From the NCBI RefSeq assembly GCF_003967515.1, contig NZ_BIFQ01000001.1, positions 2,170,001 through 2,234,000 on the forward strand: 64,000 nt of DNA, written 5' to 3'. Source of the DNA: Dictyobacter aurantiacus. Its GTDB lineage: Bacteria; Chloroflexota; Ktedonobacteria; Ktedonobacterales; Ktedonobacteraceae. Position 1 is the first letter of the stretch; each line of letters opens with the position of its first letter. The notes below the pieces were generated by a model, which worked only from the letters and a program-made list of their open reading frames with translations, made no database searches and was not told the DNA's origin. Of the stretch, positions 9,283 through 16,901 are shown piece after piece. Made by a program: the position numbers and the translations under genes.

Positions 9283-9328
9283 GTGATGTTGCGGCAGGTG
9301 CGCGATCGCGCACCTGCCGCAACATCAC
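9283..9328. repeat. 46-bp perfect palindrome without loop
   Basis: Positions 9283-9305 and 9306-9328 are exact reverse complements, centred on CGCGATCGCG. GC-rich with an AT-richer outer end. It lies in the gap between the sugar permease genes and the epimerase. Confidence 0.95.
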
Positions 9329-9384
9329 TACAAAGAACGTGTCTTACACTCATGATCATCACCTGCGGCACTCCTGAGCTTTCG

Positions 9385-9437
9385 CACCTGCGGCGCTCAC
9401 GCGCCCCTATGGTGACGGGAGTCAGACACATTCAAAA
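9385..9437 (+). repeat. GC-rich repeat tail shared with other intergenic patches
   Basis: It contains GCACCTGCGGCGCTCAC, found almost identically in reverse complement at 51243-51265 and in degenerate form at 53291 and 53377. It ends with atggtgacgggagt followed by (c/a)agac(a/c)cattc, repeated at about 53456-53480. It lies between two palindromes (9283-9328 and 9442-9477). No coding potential. Confidence 0.75.
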
Positions 9438-9441
9438 TAAA

Positions 9442-9477
9442 ATCAGGATAGCCAGGCACGTGCCTGGCTATCCTGAT
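9442..9477. repeat. 36-bp perfect palindrome
   Basis: Positions 9442-9459 and 9460-9477 are exact reverse complements centred on GGCACGTGCC. It lies 38 bases downstream of the malG-like stop (minus strand), so it could fold at the 3' end of the sugar-importer transcript. No T-run follows it on the minus strand. Confidence 0.93.
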
Positions 9478-9514
9478 GGTAAAAGGGGGAGTGGGCGCTA
9501 GCCCCCTTCCACAG

Positions 9515-10426
9515 CTATGACTTCAAGCCAGTCATAGCAATACCCTGAATGATGTAGCGCTGAGCGAGAATGTAGACGATCAGCACCGGCACGACCGCGA
9601 TCACCGAACCGGCCATAACCATGGTCCACTCGGTAGCGTACTGGCCACGGAACTGATTGAGCATCAGCGGCACTGTAAATTTGTCTGAGCTGTTGAGCAT
9701 AATCAACGGCATAAAGAAGCTGTTCCACTGGGCCAGGAAGGAGAAGATGCCCAGGGCGGAAAGCGGCGCGCGGAGCAACGGCAAAATGACCCGTATATAG
9801 ATCGTCCAACGATTCGCGCCATCAACGATGGCAGCCTCTTCCAGCTCATGTGGAATGCCCATGATAAACTGGCGCATCAGGAACACGCCAAAGGCGCTAA
9901 ACAGCGCGGGCGGCACAATCAACGACAGATGGGTATCCAGCCAGCCGAGATATTTCATAGTCATAAAGATCGGGATAATGGTCAGCTGGAAAGGGATCAT
10001 CATTGTGGCCAGGAAGAGCACAAAGATAAGGTTGCGGCCGGGGAAATTGATGCGTCCAAACGCATAGCCGGCCATAGAGCAGGTAACCAGTTGACAGGCC
10101 ACCACAATCACCGCGATATAGATACTGTTAAAGTAAGCCAGGTTAAAGGGCAGAGCATTTAACGAATCGGGGTAGTTGCTCCACACAAAGGGATTGGGGA
10201 TCCAGACCGGGGGATCACTAAACGCCTGGCTCGTGTCCTTCAACGACGTCAATACCATCCAGATAAATGGCGACGCCATAATGATGGCCCCGATAATCAG
10301 CAGAATATGGAGAACAATGGTAAAAAGTTGACTATTGCCCTCTCTCCTTTTACGCGCTGGTAGCTGGCTGGTGCGACCAGAAGTAGTGCCGCCAGCCACG
10401 TCGCTATTAACAGTTTCTTGCAACAT
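9515..10426 (-). CDS. carbohydrate ABC transporter permease, MalG type
   Basis: A 303-residue inner-membrane permease of the CUT1 family with six predicted helices. The cytoplasmic EAA loop, EEAAIVDGANRWTIYIRVIL, docks the ATPase. The N-terminal 30 residues are polar and basic before the first helix. GAGGAG lies upstream of the ATG. It is the third gene of a binding protein - permease - permease operon. No ATPase is encoded here, as is common for CUT1 importers that share one MsmK/MalK-type ATPase made elsewhere. Sugar unknown. Confidence 0.93.
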   Translation of the reverse strand: MLQETVNSDVAGGTTSGRTSQLPARKRREGNSQLFTIVLHILLIIGAIIMASPFIWMVLTSLKDTSQAFSDPPVWIPNPFVWSNYPDSLNALPFNLAYFNSIYIAVIVVACQLVTCSMAGYAFGRINFPGRNLIFVLFLATMMIPFQLTIIPIFMTMKYLGWLDTHLSLIVPPALFSAFGVFLMRQFIMGIPHELEEAAIVDGANRWTIYIRVILPLLRAPLSALGIFSFLAQWNSFFMPLIMLNSSDKFTVPLMLNQFRGQYATEWTMVMAGSVIAVVPVLIVYILAQRYIIQGIAMTGLKS

Positions 10427-10454
10427 ATGCGTACTCCTCTTTTCCGTACATGCT

Positions 10455-11393
10455 CTATACGTCGTAGGTGACCCAGCGGCGCTGGAACCCGAGCTGAAGC
10501 AGTGTCAGCACTAACAGGATCGCGAACAGGATTACGGCCGCCGAACTGGCTTCGCCAAACTGGTTTTGCTCAAAAGCCAGGTGGTACATGTGATACACGA
10601 TCGTATAACTATCTTTACCCGGGCCACCACCAGTCAACACGAATGCCTGGTCAAAAACCTGGAAAGAGCTAATAACCGACAGGACAGTGGTAAAGAAGAG
10701 GGTAGGAGTGAGCATTGGCAGCGTCACGCCAAAGAAGAGCTGCAAGCGATTAGCACCGTCAATGCGAGCAGCTTCGGCGTATGTTGCCGGAATACCTTGC
10801 AGGCCAGCCAGGAAGATAATCATATTAAAGCCCAGGCTGCTCCAGATGCTTAGCAGGGCGATCGAAGGAAGAACAAAACGGGAATCAGTTATCCAGCCAG
10901 GTCCGTGAATATGAAACCAGTCCTTGAGCAGAACATTGATCAAGCCGAAATCACTGTTGAGCAGCCAGCCCCAGATCACCGCCACGGCCACGCTACTGGT
11001 AACCACCGGCATAAAGTAGATCACACGATAGACCGTTTTGCCACGCACATTGTTGAGTCCCAACGCAGCCAGCAGCGCCAGAATCAACCCACCCGGTACA
11101 GTCAGGATAGTGTAATACAGAGTATTCCACAGCGCAATATGCAGGTCAGGGCTGTTAAACTGATCAATATAATTCTGAAAGCCAACAAATGTGAAGGCAC
11201 CCAGCCCATCCCAGTTGTTGGCGCTATATACGAACACCATAATGAGAGGAATTAATGCAAACGCCACAAGTCCAATCATTTGAGGAAGAATGAAGAAGTA
11301 ACCCCAGAAGGCTTCACTCATCTGACGTCGGCGCAAGTTATTCCTTGATGACCCTTGTTTAGCCACCCCAAGCGAACTGACTTGATACTCCAT
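10455..11393 (-). CDS. carbohydrate ABC transporter permease, MalF type
   Basis: A 312-residue CUT1-family permease with six predicted helices and the EAA motif region YAEAARIDGANRLQLFFGVTLP. The start at 11393 (MEYQVSSLG) is preferred over the long frame to 11504 because it begins a normal short cytoplasmic N-terminus and has AAGG upstream. It pairs with the MalG-type gene 28 bases downstream to form the membrane channel of the importer. Confidence 0.92.
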   Translation of the reverse strand: MEYQVSSLGVAKQGSSRNNLRRRQMSEAFWGYFFILPQMIGLVAFALIPLIMVFVYSANNWDGLGAFTFVGFQNYIDQFNSPDLHIALWNTLYYTILTVPGGLILALLAALGLNNVRGKTVYRVIYFMPVVTSSVAVAVIWGWLLNSDFGLINVLLKDWFHIHGPGWITDSRFVLPSIALLSIWSSLGFNMIIFLAGLQGIPATYAEAARIDGANRLQLFFGVTLPMLTPTLFFTTVLSVISSFQVFDQAFVLTGGGPGKDSYTIVYHMYHLAFEQNQFGEASSAAVILFAILLVLTLLQLGFQRRWVTYDV

Positions 11394-11540
11394 GTCTCGT
11401 ACCTTAACCCCTATGTTTTCAAGAGACTGCGAGGGAAAGCAGCCTGTGGTGAAGATGGTGAGGGAAATAGCCTTGTCAAAAAGGCTATTTCCCCACATAC
11501 ACAAAGTAGATGTGTACCGCTCGTGAACAGTATTACCAGC

Positions 11541-12920
11541 TTACTGGAGTTTGTCCTGGGCGGCTTTAATACGGGGATTGGCCATGGCAGCGATACCGGC
11601 GAGCGCGGTGGTAACGTCTTTACCTTGCAGCCAGACTGGATCGAGGGCGGTTTGGATGTCACCCGGCAGGCCAGGGGCGCTACCCTCAGCCGGAGGAAGA
11701 CCATAGCCGATGTTACGCGCATCGAGCAGGAACTTGGCGTGTTCAGGAACACCGCCTTCCGTGACCACTTTTTCTGTATCAGTAGATTTGATTGAAGGGA
11801 CGGCGTTACCACCACCATGCAGGCGGAACGTCTGGCCGTCAGCCGAGACAAAGTTGGTGAGGAAATCAAAGGCCTGGTCCTTCAGTTTGGTCTTCTTGTT
11901 GATGACCATATAGGCCAGGGCCACCGGCGCGGGAGCGATGGTGCCGGAAGGAGATGGGAAGGGTACGCAGTCGTACTGCAGGCCACCGGCAGATTTGAAC
12001 TCTGGCAGATCCCAGCGGCCAACCGAGATAAAGCCGACCTGGTTACCGATGAAGTTCAGATCCGAGCCCTGGCCCTTTGGCAGGGTACCAGCATAGACGA
12101 TGGTCTTCTGCTTTGTCTGCTCGGCCAGCCACTTCATGGCATCCAATGACTTGGGGTCTTCGTGGACGATAAAGTTGCCATAATTATTGTTGTCATAGAG
12201 TTTACCACCATTGGAGGTACACCAGGCCCAATATTGCATATCCCAGGCATCAAGGATGAAGCCCTGCTTGCCGCTGGCATGGATCTTCTGGATCATCTCC
12301 TGGAAGGCATCACGCGTCCACTTGTTCTGCGCATAGAGATCGGTGGGCATATCTTTGATGCCAGCATCGGTCAACACTTTCTTGTTGAACCAGAGCAGCA
12401 GAGGATTGCAGTCTACAGGCACACCAAAGATCTTTCCGCTCTTGGTTTTGGCAGCGCCCCACAGGCCAGGCAAGTAGTCGTCAGCAGACTCTTTACTCTT
12501 TGAGCTGGAGAGCAGGTCGTTCAGCTGCATAACCGTCTGGTTCGCGACCAGCTTGGCGATGTCGCCATCACCAACATAGAATACGTCCGGCGCATTACCA
12601 CCATTGAGCTCGGTCGTGATTTTGGTAAAATAGTTGTTGTTGGCCGAGGGGACGTAATTATAGTTCACATTGGTGTTGTGCTTTTTGTTGTAGTCTTCGG
12701 TGAAAGCTTTAAAGCGTACCAGCTCACCGGTATTGGCCCAGTTGGACCACGTAATCGAGGAACTGGAGCCACCGCTACCACTGCCGCCGCCGCAGGCCGC
12801 GACAAAGGCCTCAACGCTGGCGAGAGAAACACCAAGCCCGACGGCCCGGTTAATAAACGCACGCCTACCAATCTTACCGCTCAGGAAACTTTGAACGAGG
12901 CTTTGCTGAGGATTGCCCAT
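11541..12920 (-). CDS. sugar-binding lipoprotein of ABC importer
   Basis: A 459-residue extracellular solute-binding protein, family 1. The N-terminus has twin arginines (R19-R20, RRAFINRA), a hydrophobic stretch and a lipobox ending at C43, then a Gly/Ser-rich linker. It is therefore probably a Tat-exported lipoprotein anchored outside the membrane. The mature part has the class features ITWSNWAN, a PDVFYVGDGDIAKLV hinge and WNKK-like FNKKVL. It delivers sugar to the MalF/MalG-type permeases encoded downstream. AAGGAAGG lies upstream of the ATG. Substrate not predictable by eye. Confidence 0.93.
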   Translation of the reverse strand: MGNPQQSLVQSFLSGKIGRRAFINRAVGLGVSLASVEAFVAACGGGSGSGGSSSSITWSNWANTGELVRFKAFTEDYNKKHNTNVNYNYVPSANNNYFTKITTELNGGNAPDVFYVGDGDIAKLVANQTVMQLNDLLSSSKSKESADDYLPGLWGAAKTKSGKIFGVPVDCNPLLLWFNKKVLTDAGIKDMPTDLYAQNKWTRDAFQEMIQKIHASGKQGFILDAWDMQYWAWCTSNGGKLYDNNNYGNFIVHEDPKSLDAMKWLAEQTKQKTIVYAGTLPKGQGSDLNFIGNQVGFISVGRWDLPEFKSAGGLQYDCVPFPSPSGTIAPAPVALAYMVINKKTKLKDQAFDFLTNFVSADGQTFRLHGGGNAVPSIKSTDTEKVVTEGGVPEHAKFLLDARNIGYGLPPAEGSAPGLPGDIQTALDPVWLQGKDVTTALAGIAAMANPRIKAAQDKLQ

Positions 12921-13568
12921 GATGATACCTTCCTTTTATTCCTTCTTTGGAACCAAGAACATTGATGCATTAACGCATCATAAACGATACCAGACCGACA
13001 TAAATAAATGCAATCACGCTACAGCTGCAATTGAGTATAAAAATACATCTGAGATACAACTCAGATGTCACTCTATTTCGGACAAGAGTTGCTTATAGCT
13101 AGAATTGGACTATAGCTCCACAAACTAGAGTCACAATTATAACCCGGTTGCAGATGCCGCAAGAACTTGTCCATATGTAGCGCAATCGATCATCAATTTT
13201 AACAAAAACCGCTTTTGTACTGCTATACGCCAGCATTGGCGTATACTAAATTCAACATTCCTAGAATACATAGAAAAAGGTTAATCAAATACTATGTATC
13301 TATGGAAATCGTGTATGCAAAATTTATAACTGAAAAATTATCATTTGTCAATACGAAGGGTGCAGTATTTCAAAAGAAAGGTTTGATGTTTCTCTTTGAT
13401 AAACCCTGCTGCCAGCACGATTGACAGATAATTCGGCCCTTACGGATGGGGCAGATTGCCGCTATTTATTTCATCCTCAGGATCAAATCTAGTTATATTT
13501 GCACGTGACTGCGTCCGCAGATATTATTACCTCCTTATAATCATAGACTTATCAATAGTTTGTTTTCG
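12921..13568. other. intergenic region upstream of the sugar importer
   Basis: About 650 AT-rich bases with only short random frames. It contains the operator-like palindrome at 12963-12980 and a minus-strand TATAAT at 13136-13141 without a good -35. I see no RNA gene. Confidence 0.5.
12963..12980. promoter_or_regulatory. possible operator of the sugar-importer operon
   Basis: The 18-base near-palindrome TGATGCATTAACGCATCA has 16 of 18 positions symmetric, with TGATGC and GCATCA as arms. It lies 42 bases upstream of the binding-protein start. Its size and place fit a dimeric (for example LacI-family) repressor site; no such regulator is encoded nearby. Confidence 0.4.
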
Positions 13569-13623
13569 GACAATATTGACACCAGTTTTTTCGCAATGCG
13601 AAAAAACTGGTGTCAATATTGTC
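13569..13623. repeat. 55-bp palindrome, 27-bp perfect arms
   Basis: Arms 13569-13595 and 13597-13623 are exact reverse complements around one adenine. AT-rich, unlike most of the others here. It lies 37 bases upstream of the rplU promoter, so it is outside the rplU transcript. Confidence 0.95.
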
Positions 13624-13659
13624 GGGAAGAAAAGAATGGTAATTGTCCCGCGATATCGC

Positions 13660-13688
13660 TTGACAGCACGGATAATCACTGCTATCAT
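13660..13688 (+). promoter_or_regulatory. sigma-70-type promoter for rplU-rpmA
   Basis: TTGACA at 13660-13665, a 17-base spacer and TATCAT at 13683-13688, close to the consensus for the main sigma factor. Transcription would start near 13695 and leave a leader of roughly 280 bases before rplU, long enough for a regulatory RNA structure. Confidence 0.7.
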
Positions 13689-13972
13689 GTGGAAGCACAA
13701 ATGACAGTGGTATTCCTATGTCTAAAAGTGCATAATCACCCTCAAGAGCCTCACACACAATGTGTGTGTCAGCCCCCTACGCTGAATGGCCAGTGGTGTG
13801 TATCTATATACTGAGCCAGGATGTCGGCTAAATTCAGCCTGACGCATCTTTCAGTCAAAATCTGAGACAAACGTCCAGGAAACAGGAACTGTTCAGAATG
13901 GCGAGCCACCCATGCCTTCTACGTATCCTCCTGGATTTAAGCGTAGGGACCTTATTAAGGAGAAATAAAAGC

Positions 13973-14314
13973 ATGTTTGCAGTCATTAAAAGTGGTGGAC
14001 GGCAATACAAGGTTTCCGTAGGCGATAAGCTTGAAGTGAACCGACTTGCAGTCGAAGAGGGCGCGCAGCTCCGCATCGGCGAGGTCCTGTTGATCTCTAA
14101 CGGCGATAACACATTCGTCGGCGCCCCATTTGTAGAAAAAGCTGAAGTGCTGGCAACCGTTGAAAGCCACACTCGCGGCGAAAAATTGATCGTTTTCAAA
14201 TACAAATCCAAAAAGCGCTATCGCCATCGCCGCGGCCATCGCCAGGAACTGACCGTTCTGCGCATTGACGATGTTTTCGCTGAAGGCAAGAGCCTCGTTT
14301 CCAAAGAGAAGTAA
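13973..14314 (+). CDS. rplU: 50S ribosomal protein L21
   Basis: A 113-residue protein with the L21 hallmark start MFAVIKSGGRQYKVSVGDK and the C-terminal KYKSKKRYRHRRGHRQ block that contacts 23S rRNA and L20. The start at 13973 has AAGGAGA ten bases upstream; the longer frame from 13898 has no support. It carries about ten residues more than typical L21 at the C-terminus (ending DVFAEGKSLVSKEK). It forms the usual pair with rpmA 35 bases downstream. Confidence 0.97.
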   Translation: MFAVIKSGGRQYKVSVGDKLEVNRLAVEEGAQLRIGEVLLISNGDNTFVGAPFVEKAEVLATVESHTRGEKLIVFKYKSKKRYRHRRGHRQELTVLRIDDVFAEGKSLVSKEK

Positions 14315-14349
14315 TCAGGTCCAGAGGCGTGTTAACGGAGGATTAATTC

Positions 14350-14670
14350 ATGGCACATAAAAAAGGTATGGGTAGCTCTCGCAATGGTCGAGATAGCAAA
14401 CCTAAAATGCTTGGCGTCAAGCGCTTCGATGGTCAGCTCGTCACCGCTGGTAGCATCATTGTGCGCCAGCGCGGCACCAAAATTCGCCCGGGCGTCAACA
14501 TCGGCGTCGGTCGTGATCATACCCTGTATGCACTCACCGACGGCTATGTGAAATTCGGCCACGCGAACCGCGAGCGCCGCGAGGTAAGCATCGTGAGCGA
14601 GTTTCCCGACCGCCCCTCGATTGCCGAGCTGTTAGCTGGCGCGGAAGCAGCGGTTGTAGCCGCCGAGTAG
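14350..14670 (+). CDS. rpmA: 50S ribosomal protein L27
   Basis: A 106-residue protein beginning [19 protein letters not shown], the typical L27 N-terminus that reaches the peptidyl-transferase centre. It lacks the cleavable N-terminal extension of Firmicutes L27. GGAGG lies upstream. An obgE gene often follows rpmA; here a terminator and an ABC exporter follow instead. Confidence 0.97.
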   Translation: MAHKKGMGSSRNGRDSKPKMLGVKRFDGQLVTAGSIIVRQRGTKIRPGVNIGVGRDHTLYALTDGYVKFGHANRERREVSIVSEFPDRPSIAELLAGAEAAVVAAE

Positions 14671-14690
14671 GTCTTCCCAGGCAGAACAAA

Positions 14691-14734
14691 AAAAGAAAGC
14701 CCTCCAGTCGTAAATGACTGGAGGGCTTTCTTTT
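14691..14734 (+). terminator. rho-independent terminator after rpmA
   Basis: Stem 14691-14709 / 14716-14734 (19 bp) with a GTAAAT loop; the stem ends in a T-rich CTTTCTTTTT run. It ends the rplU-rpmA transcript. Confidence 0.92.
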
Positions 14735-14927
14735 TGTCTATATTTACAGCCTATATCTCACATTCCGATATAATTGAGACAAATTTGCGACAATTATATA
14801 ACATCTTCGCGACAATAACGGCTTATACTCTTCCTTATAAGTGTGCAACGCACTGGTATCCTTCTTTTTATATGCACGCTATGGCCTATTAAATACACGC
14901 ATTTCTATTAATAAAGATTGAAATTAC

Positions 14928-15932
14928 ATGAAAGGGACGATCAAGCACATGGCATATGGACCTCCCGCGATACCCGTGACACAGCGTTCTCACGGCAGCC
15001 TGTCTCGTTCAGATGAAGTAGTATTGCGCACGAACAACCTGAGTAAACAATATAAGCAGCGCATAGCCGTCAATAACCTTAGCCTGGAAGTTCATAAGGG
15101 TGATATCTTTGGCTTCCTGGGTCCCAATGGCGCCGGTAAAACGACGACCATCCGTATGGTACTGGGATTGATTACACCGACTTCGGGCAGCATTGAGATC
15201 CTGGGCAAGGAGCTAGCCCACCATCGTTCACAGGTTCTTCCCCGCGTGGGCGCGCTAATTGAGACGCCCGCCCTCTACCTCTATATGTCTGGACGTGACA
15301 ATCTGCGAGCCGTTGGCTCCGTCCTGGGTGGTGTCTCCAATAAACGTATCGATGAAGTACTCGAACTGGTAGGGCTCTCGGCCCGTCAGAAGGATCGTGT
15401 CCGCACCTATTCACTGGGTATGAAACAGCGCCTGGGCATCGCCATCGCCTTGCTCCAGGACCCGGGCCTGGTCATTTTGGATGAGCCCGCCAATGGACTC
15501 GATCCCGCCGGCATCGTAGAGATGCGCGACCTGATGCATCGCCTCTCGTCCGAGGGCAAGAGCGTGCTGATCTCCAGTCACCTGCTCACCGAGGTGCAGC
15601 AGATCTGTACACGCGTGGCGATTATCTCTCAGGGCTCCCTGGTTCGGGAAACCACCATTGAAAATCTGATCCGGGGAGATGGCGAATTTAGTGTCCAGAT
15701 GGAAAATGCGGCTGCTGCCCTGCAACTGCTTCAAAAAGAAGCCTGGGGAAAGGGGGCATACATTGATCCAGAGGGAACTCTGGTAACGCCGGCGCCCGAA
15801 GGGAAAGGACGCAACCTGAATCTTTTCCTGGTACAGGCGGGATTCGTGCCGGATACACTGACACCTGCAACCAGGGACCTGGAAAAGATCTTCCTTGAAT
15901 TGACGAATAGTGGCTCAGGAGAGATAAAGTGA
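14928..15932 (+). CDS. ABC transporter ATP-binding protein, ABC-2 exporter type
   Basis: A 334-residue ATPase with Walker A GPNGAGKTTT, signature YSLGMKQRLGIA (LSGGQ variant), Walker B LVILDEPANGLDP and the switch histidine in LISSHLL. This architecture matches the bacitracin/daunorubicin-type exporter ATPases. The C-terminal 80 residues form a regulatory extension. The ATG at 14928 opens the frame; an ATG at 14949 has a slightly better purine run (AAAGGGA) and may be the true start. Its stop overlaps the start of the permease, so the two are translationally coupled. The exported substrate is unknown. Confidence 0.92.
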   Translation: MKGTIKHMAYGPPAIPVTQRSHGSLSRSDEVVLRTNNLSKQYKQRIAVNNLSLEVHKGDIFGFLGPNGAGKTTTIRMVLGLITPTSGSIEILGKELAHHRSQVLPRVGALIETPALYLYMSGRDNLRAVGSVLGGVSNKRIDEVLELVGLSARQKDRVRTYSLGMKQRLGIAIALLQDPGLVILDEPANGLDPAGIVEMRDLMHRLSSEGKSVLISSHLLTEVQQICTRVAIISQGSLVRETTIENLIRGDGEFSVQMENAAAALQLLQKEAWGKGAYIDPEGTLVTPAPEGKGRNLNLFLVQAGFVPDTLTPATRDLEKIFLELTNSGSGEIK

Positions 15933-16846
15933 GTACAGCAATTATGACAAGCGAGGCGGAACGGACACAGCTCCGGGCCTCTACCCCCAGCTTTTTCGGC
16001 ATTGTCCGTGGCGAATTATTGAAGATGTCGCGCCGCTGGTCAACCTGGATTCCACTGGTCCTGGTCGCTATGTTTCTGTGCGCTGGCACACTGGTAAGGC
16101 TCTTGAGTAGCAACTTAAAAGAATATATCACCGCACATCCCCTAGACTTCATGTACAGGGAGATGGAGAACGGGCTGGCATTTATTCAGATCTTTACGGG
16201 GCTCTACTTTCTGGTGCTGGTGGCATACGTCATTGGCCTGGAATATCAAATGGGCACCATTCGCGTGCTGATAGCACGTGGCGTAGGCAAGTTGACATTA
16301 CTGGCGGCCAAAGTGACCAGTGTTTTGATCATGGCTGCGCTTGTTATCATTGCCTCATTACTGTTGACGTCGGTAATGATCTGTATCGTGCTGCAGGCGA
16401 AAGCCGGAAACCTGGATGCCTTAAAAGCGTTGAACGCTCAGTTCTGGTCAGATAGCGGTCTCTATCTGCTCACGGTCTTGATCAGTACCGTGGTAACAAT
16501 CCTGCTCGGTACCATGTTCAGCGTGCTGGGACGCTCACTGACGATCGGTTTAAGCGCCGGCCTGGCCTGGTTCCCGGTCGATAATATTGGCGCCCAATTT
16601 CTTCGCCTGGGCTATCTGATCACCCAGAATGACATCTGGAAAAATGTGACTGCCTATTTCCTGGGACCCAACTTGAACGTCATGGCCAGCCAGGTCATGC
16701 CTGCCAGGCTACAGGTCGAGGCGGTTGGCATCCCTCCACTGGTCAAGGTTGATGGTCCCCATACCCTGTGGGTAGCATTGGTCTATGGCCTGATCTTTCT
16801 CGTGGTCTCCATCGCACTCACAGTCACACGCGATATCAAAGAATAA
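15929..16846 (+). CDS. ABC-2 family transporter permease
   Basis: A 305-residue membrane protein starting with GTG inside the stop of the ATPase gene (overlap of four bases). Six predicted helices: one near residues 40-58, then ITGLYFLVLVAYVIG, a pair at VLIMAALVIIASLLL, another at LLTVLISTVVTILLG, and a final one at LVYGLIFLVVSIALTV. The cytoplasmic N-terminus ends MSRRWSTWIPL, typical of ABC-2 permeases. It forms the membrane half of the exporter with the preceding ATPase. Confidence 0.88.
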   Translation: MSTAIMTSEAERTQLRASTPSFFGIVRGELLKMSRRWSTWIPLVLVAMFLCAGTLVRLLSSNLKEYITAHPLDFMYREMENGLAFIQIFTGLYFLVLVAYVIGLEYQMGTIRVLIARGVGKLTLLAAKVTSVLIMAALVIIASLLLTSVMICIVLQAKAGNLDALKALNAQFWSDSGLYLLTVLISTVVTILLGTMFSVLGRSLTIGLSAGLAWFPVDNIGAQFLRLGYLITQNDIWKNVTAYFLGPNLNVMASQVMPARLQVEAVGIPPLVKVDGPHTLWVALVYGLIFLVVSIALTVTRDIKE

Positions 16847-16855
16847 ATCTGCCGC

Positions 16856-16896
16856 AAAAAAGCTGAGAATGCACGCTGCGCATTCTCAGCTTTTTT
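16856..16896. terminator. bidirectional terminator
   Basis: GC-containing stem 16862-16872 / 16880-16890, flanked by six A on the left and six T on the right. It can end both the exporter operon (plus) and the secreted-protein gene (minus), which converge here. Confidence 0.88.
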
Positions 16897-16901
16897 GTTT
16901 G

